DNA from: Gerris lacustris
Taxonomy: Eukaryota > Arthropoda > Insecta > Hemiptera > Gerridae
Assembly: GCA_951217055.1 (NCBI GenBank)
Contig: OX578285.1
Span: forward strand, 62,045,442 to 62,109,441
Direction of reading: 5' to 3'
Length of the DNA stretch: 64,000 nucleotides
The notes under the pieces are model-generated. The model did no database searches, had not been told where the DNA came from, and worked only from the letters and a program-made list of their open reading frames with translations. A program made the translations under genes and the position numbers. This document shows, piece by piece, positions 57,344 to 64,000 of the stretch; within the stretch, counting starts at the first letter, position 1, and each line of letters opens with the position of its first letter.

Positions 57344-58081
57344 GGTCTATTCACACACGTCAGTCACAGCACCATTCTGTCAGTTCCAAGATGTATCAGA
57401 CACAAAAAATATTCTTTCTTGAGAGTTAAATGGCACTGTCTATACTGAGCCAGCGCAGTTCCTAATCCGAGAAATCCCCAAAAGAAATGTGATTTTGACA
57501 GTTGGGTGACTGATGGGTTGTCAGTGCCATCTTAGTCACCTAACCACAATTCATAAACCACATTTCTCTTTAACGATAAAGTTCTGTTTTGACTGATGTG
57601 TTACTGTGTGTTGTGCTTTTTGTTTTAAAAATGGGTCATAAAATATGAATTAAATGTGTTGGTATGTACCCAATACAGCACGATTTGTCCAATGTTATGA
57701 AGTATACGGGCACTTAATAAATCCTTTATATTAGTTTCCATTTGTTTGTTTCTGTGTGGTTGCCTGTTGTCAAAATCTTAGAAAGGGCTAATTAACCCTC
57801 TTCCAGTACTTCAATCGACCTGAAACTAAGCACATTGACTCTATATCTTATTAGATATGGTCTCAATAAATAATTATTTTTCATCCATAATTAATGCAAT
57901 GGCAGCCAATTCCTTCTCTGAAAACTCCATCACAAGAATATAGGTATGACACTACACAGCAAAAACGACTGATGGAGTAAAAAAAAACTGACGGATAGAT
58001 GTGAATAGAGGCATGATTTTGACTGACACAAGACGGTGACAGTCCTGATTCGGAACAGTGACTGATGTGTGTGAATAGACC
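57344..58081. mobile_element. TIR MITE upstream of ZnT7
   Basis: Ends GGTCTATTCACACACGTCAG and (reverse complement of the right end) GGTCTATTCACACACATCAG, both followed by TCAC. TTTA occurs at each side (left with one extra C). Subterminal CTGACTGATG-type words recur inside. Family unknown; about 740 bp, non-coding. Confidence 0.8.
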
Positions 58082-58287
58082 TTTATAAGGTGAAAGCAAT
58101 AGTTTGATAAATAATTTTATTTATTTATTTGAATTAATGAATATCCCATTGGATAAGAGAGAATAAAATATAATAAAACCGACATCATTGCTGTTCATAG
58201 AAAGTGAACAAACAGCAAAAGTAAGACAGGAAAAATAAATATTAACAGGAACAAAAAAATTGGTAGCAATATGTATAAAAGTAAATA

Positions 58288-59058
58288 CAGTGGACGCTGC
58301 ATAATCACTTTGGGACACAGACAAAGTGATAACATTAATTGACTGATAATAATAAGCAAAAGGTATCACAGGAGAAAGTAAAACTCAAAATAAAACAGAA
58401 TTAGGTAAAAGCAAGACTGTGACAAAACTAATACATATATATCTTTATGTAAATAAATGTACTGTAAATGATCACGACATTTGAAGGGCTCATTCTTCAT
58501 TAAAACAAAAACAAATCATCTTGGAAGTTATGTATTTGTTGATGAATACGTATCATGGAAAGATTAAAACATAAAACACACTGAGTTGTGAGATCTGATT
58601 GTGGTCCTTCATAGTAATGGGGGGAGGTGAGGTGAGGTTTACTTCCTGAGAAATAATTTTGAGTTCGCTATATTTTTCCTGTGTGCGCAATCAAAAAGAT
58701 CTTTAATACTGCAAAGTTTAATCTTTATATGTCATTTTCAAAAGTTATTGGGACCCTACAGAGTGACAAACAGACAAACACAGGAACCAAACTATAATGG
58801 TTTCTTTTTTTTGGTTTTACCAAAGAAACCCTAGAAATGATGCTTGCCGAAACAAAATTGCAATAGCTCTAGTCGTTTCCACAAAAAGATTTGAAAAAAA
58901 TTCAACGATCTTGACTTTGATCACAATAAACGAAATATTGATTATATTTAACAGAAAATGTTTAATGCTTTGGTATTGGGTGGCCTGGTTCCAAGCTATT
59001 TTGATCACACTAAGCGGTGGATAAAATTAACCATGATTGCATTAAGCGGCGTCCACTG
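58288..59058. mobile_element. pogo/Tigger-like TIR element, non-autonomous
   Basis: Ends CAGTGGACGCTGCATAATC and CATTAAGCGGCGTCCACTG with TA on both sides (58286-58287, 59059-59060). CAGTG...CACTG ends with a TA target fit pogo-like elements. The 771-bp interior has overlapping frames at 58797-59024 (plus) and 58817-59008 (minus) but no DDE domain I can recognise; they may be transposase debris. Confidence 0.82.
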
Positions 59059-59154
59059 TAATAGCAAGTCTTTGATAATAAGAAAAAAAAATTGAAATTT
59101 AATTATATTTGATTAAAATAAATGTCCTCTAGAATAGGGTTATCGACAGTATTT

Positions 59155-59880
59155 CTTTCAATTTTTAAGTTTTTGGTAGTATTCATACTAGGGAAGGTTT
59201 AAATTTTAATTTAAATCAAAATATAATTACTATTTACAACGGGAGACCAACAGAGAAAAATAGACTTCAGCACCGGGATTCGAACCACGGGCCTCGTTAA
59301 TTTTCAGTAAAGACACTCTAGCAAACTAAGCTATACTGAAGAATAATTTCCTCTGTCGATAACGATACCTAGTCCCGAATGAAGCTTTCAAATTTTTCTA
59401 CAAGTCTAGAAGTCAACATTAACGACATTAGAACAAGACTGAGAAATAACGCTAAAGGAGGCCCGTGGTTTGAATTCCGGTGCTGAAGTCTATTTTTCTC
59501 TGTCTGTCTCCCGTTGTAAATAGAAATTATAATTTAATTTAATTTAAAATTTAAACGTTTCGTAATATGAATACTGCTAAAACCTTAAAAATTGAATTTC
59601 TAATTGATTATACTAGGTACAGGTGCTAATTGGGTACTTTATTTATAATTACAAGCGTTATTTCTCGGTCTAGTTCTATTGTCGTTAATGTTGACTTCTA
59701 GACTGGTGGAAAAATTTGAAAGCTTCATTCGGGACTAGGTATCGGTATCGACAGAGGAAATTATTCTTCAGTATAGCTTAGTTGGCTAGAGCATCTTAAC
59801 TGGAAATGAAGGAGGCCCGTGGTTCGAATCCCGGTGCTGAAGTCTATTTTTCTCTATCTGTCTCCCGTTGTAAATTCAGT
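59155..59880. repeat. tRNA-derived SINE-like family, inverted copies
   Basis: A plus-strand unit at about 59655-59880 has A-box-like TAGCTTAGTTGGCTAGAGC (59774-59792) and B-box-like GGTTCGAATCC (59821-59831). An inverted unit lies at about 59206-59450 and a further direct fragment at about 59458-59525. The outer sequence (GTAGTATTCATAC near 59177 and GTAATATGAATACTGC near 59562) is also inverted, so 59155-59605 folds. The same architecture occurs at 5970-6456. Confidence 0.78.
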
Positions 59881-60437
59881 TTTTCTTTATAACGAAATAT
59901 TAATAGTATACCTAAATAAACCCGGTTTTAATTTGACCATTTTTTTTTTTTAAATTATTAAAAAAACCTACTTGGAAGGTCAGTGACATTATCAGAAGGA
60001 TTCAGAGGTGAACAGGTAGTATACATTCATTCTTCGGAGTAGATTCATCATGCCAAATTCGTACGTTTCTTCTTATGTTTTTGAATAGATTAAATTTTAA
60101 CCTAATAAAAGAAAAAAAAATGGACAATAGAGAAAAATATTTTTTAAAAATACCATCAAGGATAATTTTGTAAAAAAAACAAAAAAAAACCAATGTGTAT
60201 ACGTAGAAAGATAGCAATAACAATTAGAAGTAATCAGACTTAAATAGTTTGCTCATGGTGTCTAGAAAGGACATACCTCTGCCTTTTTACACATCAAATT
60301 CAACCTTTTTTTTTGTTTTTTCCTCATCAAATGTAACCATTTAAATTTTAATTTTAATAATTTTTGAGTTCCTATTACGAGTAAATATGTGTACCATGTA
60401 AAGAGTACCTGACCTTGTTTATACAACAATACTTATC
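59881..60437. other. AT-rich stretch
   Basis: No gene seen. Confidence 0.35.
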
Positions 60438-61186
60438 GCTAGTATACCTGCAAAACCTCGTATGTACCAAATCCAAAATTTTACCGGAGAGCAAAAAAAC
60501 TTAATAATAGGTTAATCTTTTATTTCTATTACACATTGCCCATTTATATGATGTTTTACTACCATTGGAGGTTTTATATACACTCATAATTAAAATTATA
60601 ATTAAATTACAATTTTGTGGACTAATTTTGTACTTACGTGGTTTTAGTCAAGAACTTTTATTGAGTTACGAGGTTTTACAAAGAAAATGTCTAGATAAAA
60701 ACTCGTAAGGTTATTTAAAAGTAGGTATAATACCTTGTAAGTTTATACATATGGTACAAAACCACGCAAGTTGAATTTCCTTCTAACAATGCATTGTGTA
60801 AAACCATGTAAGTCTCCTGAACTACAAGTCCCCCTTAAAATTAGAGATAAATAGATGTAGTAATTAATAAAAACGCAAGTGTACCTTAAAATAATATAAT
60901 AATTTTAAATAAAAATTTGTCAATATATGTCATTTAACTTATTTTAAAACTGGAACTTTGCTGTAGCCTGCGAGCGGCGTGCTTTTCTACGGACATACGA
61001 GGATTTATTACCTTTCATGCTACCATCTCGACTTACGAGTTTTTTCAATCGCCGTTTAAAGGCGTTGTAGTCGACAAAAACTTACAATATTTCACACGGA
61101 GACGCAGTCGACCTAAATCTATCGAAATATGAAAAAAAATAAAAATCCCAAAAATCGGACTTAAGAGGTTTTGCAGGTATACTAGC
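60438..61186. mobile_element. TIR element with internal TACGAGGTTTT repeats
   Basis: Perfect 22-bp terminal inverted repeats, beginning GCTAGTATACCTGCAAAACC at 60438 and ending with the complement at 61186. The 749-bp interior carries about ten scattered variants of TTACGAGGTTTTACA in both orientations (for example near 60634, 60667, 60791, 60991 and 61031), the same word that is in the TIR. No transposase. The satellite starts about 60 bp further right. Confidence 0.85.
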
Positions 61187-61243
61187 ATTATGTATGTATA
61201 AAATAGTACATTATTTAAAATTTGAAATTGAAGTGTCAATCCT

Positions 61244-64000
61244 GTAGCACAGCGTGGAACCACAGTGGATCCAAACGCCAGCAGGCCCAAGACACGAGGA
61301 AAAGAGTGACTAAGTGCCAGAAGGGTGTGCTTGGATCCACTAGGGATCCTACTTACAGCAGCCTTAGCACAGTGTGGAATCACAGTGGATCCAAACGCCA
61401 GCAGGCCCAAGACACGAGGAAAAGATTGACTAAGTGCCAGAAGGGTGTGCTTGGATCCACTAGGGATCCTACCTACAGCAGCCTTAGCACAGTGTGGAAC
61501 CACAGTGGATCCAAACGCCAGCAGGCCCAAGACATGAGGAAAAGAGTGACTAAGTGCCAGAAGGGTGTGCTTGGATCCACTAGGGATCCTACCTACAGCA
61601 GCCTTAGCACAGTGTGGAACCACAGTGGATCCAAATGCCAGCAGGCCCAAGACACGAGGAAAAGAGTGACTAAGTGCCAGAAGGGTACACATGGATCCAC
61701 TAGGGATCCTACCTACAGCAGCCTTAGCACAGTGTGGAATCACAGTGGATCCAAACGCCAGCAGGCCCAAGACACGAGGAAAAGATTGACTAAGTGCCAG
61801 AAGGGTGTGCTTGGATCCACTAGGGATCCTACCTACAGCAGCCTTAGCACAGTGTGGAACCACAGTGGATCCAAACGCCAGCAGGCCCAAGACATGAGGA
61901 AAAGAGTGACTAAGTGCCAGAAGGGTACACATGGATCCACTAGGGATCCTACCTACAGCAGCCTTAGCACAGTGTGGAACCACAGTGGATCCAAACGCCA
62001 GCAGGCCCAAGACATGAGGAAAAGAGTGACTAAGTGCCAGAAGGGTACACATGGATCCACTAGGGATCCTACCTACAGCAGCCTTAGCACAGTGTGGAAT
62101 CACAGTGGATCCAAACGCCAGCAGGCCCAAGACATGAGGAAAAGATTGACTAAGTGCCAGAAGGGTGTGCTTGGATCCACTAGGGATCCTACCTACAGCA
62201 GCCTTAGCACAGTGTGGAATCACAGTGGATCCAAACGCCAGCAGGCCCAAGACATGAGGAAAAGAGTGACTAAGTGCCAGAAGGGTGTGCTTGGATCCAC
62301 TAGGGATCCTACCTACAGCAGCCTTAGCACAGTGTGGAACCACAGTGGATCCAAACGCCAGCAGGCCCAAGACACGAGGAAAAGAGTGACTAAGTGCCAG
62401 AAGGGTACACATGGATCCACTAGGGATCCTACCTACAGCAGCCTTAGCACAGTGTGGAACCACAGTGGATCCAAACGCCAGCAGGCCCAAGACACGAGGA
62501 AAAGAGTGACTAAGTGCCAGAAGGGTACACATGGATCCACTAGGGATCCTACCTACAGCAGCCTTAGCACAGTGTGGAATCACAGTGGATCCAAACGCCA
62601 GCAGGCCCAAGACATGAGGAAAAGAGTGACTAAGTGCCAGAAGGGTACACATGGATCCACTAGGGATCCTACCTACAGCAGCCTTAGCACAGTGTGGAAT
62701 CACAGTGGATCCAAACGCCAGCAGGCCCAAGACATGAGGAAAAGATTGACTAAGTGCCAGAAGGGTGTGCTTGGATCCACTAGGGATCCTACCTACAGCA
62801 GCCTTAGCACAGTGTGGAATCACAGTGGATCCAAACGCCAGCAGGCCCAAGACATGAGGAAAAGAGTGACTAAGTGCCAGAAGGGTGTGCTTGGATCCAC
62901 TAGGGATCCTACCTACAGCAGCCTTAGCACAGTGTGGAATCACAGTGGATCCAAACGCCAGCAGGCCCAAGACATGAGGAAAAGATTGACTAAGTGCCAG
63001 AAGGGTGTGCTTGGATCCACTAGGGATCCTACCTACAGCAGCCTTAGCACAGTGTGGAACCACAGTGGATCCAAACGCCAGCAGGCCCAAGACATGAGGA
63101 AAAGAGTGACTAAGTGCCAGAAGGGTGTGCTTGGATCCACTAGGGATCCTACCTACAGCAGCCTTAGCACAGTGTGGAACCACAGTGGATCCAAACGCCA
63201 GCAGGCCCAAGACATGAGGAAAAGAGTGACTAAGTGCCAGAAGGGTACACATGGATCCACTAGGGATCCTACCTACAGCAGCCTTAGCACAGTGTGGAAC
63301 CACAGTGGATCCAAACGCCAGCAGGCCCAAGACATGAGGAAAAGAGTGACTAAGTGCCAGAAGGGTACACATGGATCCACTAGGGATCCTACCTACAGCA
63401 GCCTTAGCACAGTGTGGAACCACAGTGGATCCAAACGCCAGCAGGCCCAAGACATGAGGAAAAGAGTGACTAAGTGCCAGAAGGGTACACATGGATCCAC
63501 TAGGGATCCTACCTACAGCAGCCTTAGCACAGTGTGGAATCACAGTGGATCCAAACGCCAGCAGGCCCAAGACACGAGGAAAAGATTGACTAAGTGCCAG
63601 AAGGGTGTGCTTGGATCCACTAGGGATCCTACCTACAGCAGCCTTAGCACAGTGTGGAACCACAGTGGATCCAAACGCCAGCAGGCCCAAGACATGAGGA
63701 AAAGAGTGACTAAGTGCCAGAAGGGTACACATGGATCCACTAGGGATCCTACCTACAGCAGCCTTAGCACAGTGTGGAATCACAGTGGATCCAAACGCCA
63801 GCAGGCCCAAGACACGAGGAAAAGAGTGACTAAGTGCCAGAAGGGTACACATGGATCCACTAGGGATCCTACCTACAGCAGCCTTAGCACAGTGTGGAAC
63901 CACAGTGGATCCAAACGCCAGCAGGCCCAAGACACGAGGAAAAGAGTGACTAAGTGCCAGAAGGGTACACATGGATCCACTAGGGATCCTACCTACAGCA
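61244..64000. repeat. 120-bp satellite array, open at the right edge
   Basis: At least 23 head-to-tail monomers, each exactly 120 bp from 61261 on, with no indels. Each full monomer has GTGGATCCAAACGCCAGCAG and GGATCCACTAGGGATCC, so three BamHI sites per monomer. Variation is at a few fixed positions: GACATGAGG or GACACGAGG; AAGAGTGAC or AAGATTGAC; GGTGTGCTTGG or GGTACACATGG; GGAACCAC or GGAATCAC. Because 120 is divisible by 3 and one minus-strand frame lacks stops, a 975-codon frame spans it; I do not regard that as a gene. Confidence 0.97.

Noticed and set aside
61045..63972. 975-codon protein on the minus strand
   Set aside because: It is a satellite read in a period divisible by three; the repeat period and base-for-base homogeneity explain the frame.

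Overview
This is an AT-rich animal nuclear window, most likely from an insect. A sap-feeding hemipteran is a guess based on the many hAT ends with long G runs. The evidence is an intact ZnT7-type zinc transporter, copia, BEL/Pao, gypsy and jockey retroelements of insect type, several hAT, pogo-like and PIF families, tRNA-derived SINE-like units, (TA)n tracts and a 120-bp satellite. I found no bacterial operon, CRISPR array or rRNA gene. The only intact host gene I can defend is SLC30A7 (ZnT7) on the minus strand at 55966-57006.

Layout. 1-12.5 kb holds a hairpin MITE, a dispersed repeat carrying a hAT MITE, a gypsy RT fragment between direct repeats, a SINE-like unit, a foldback, a deleted gypsy element with a 1.7-kb LTR (8252-11590) and a PIF/Harbinger relic. 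12.5-27.25 kb is one copia element (141-bp LTRs, identical by eye) split by a BEL/Pao element (12857-18036, 289-bp LTRs with one visible difference) and by a 5.2-kb hAT-bounded element (19643-24801). That element contains arrays of a GC-rich 17-mer and tandem units carrying a CCGCCAT motif. 27.5-33.9 kb has a second copy of the hAT MITE and a large foldback with an RTE-like RT remnant in its loop and a hAT element in one arm. 33.9-36.7 kb has a minisatellite and a second tRNA-derived SINE. 36.76-44.70 kb is a nest: foldback, then jockey LINE, then hAT-bounded element, then a smaller palindrome.

44.7-55.9 kb is quieter and AT-rich. It holds a small cluster of a 148-bp repeat, a pogo-like MITE, a 2.1-kb inverted-repeat element sitting between two (TA)n tracts, and a palindromic unit. 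ZnT7 follows, with two MITEs upstream of it. The window ends with another TIR element (60438-61186) and a satellite of 120-bp monomers running off the right edge.

Most of the window is therefore a layered transposon record. Target-site duplications are readable for at least ten insertions, and in several cases a related copy elsewhere in the window shows the empty site, so relative ages can be ordered from the sequence alone. Most coding stretches in the mobile elements are broken by deletions, stops or frameshifts. I see no cellular pathway or operon.
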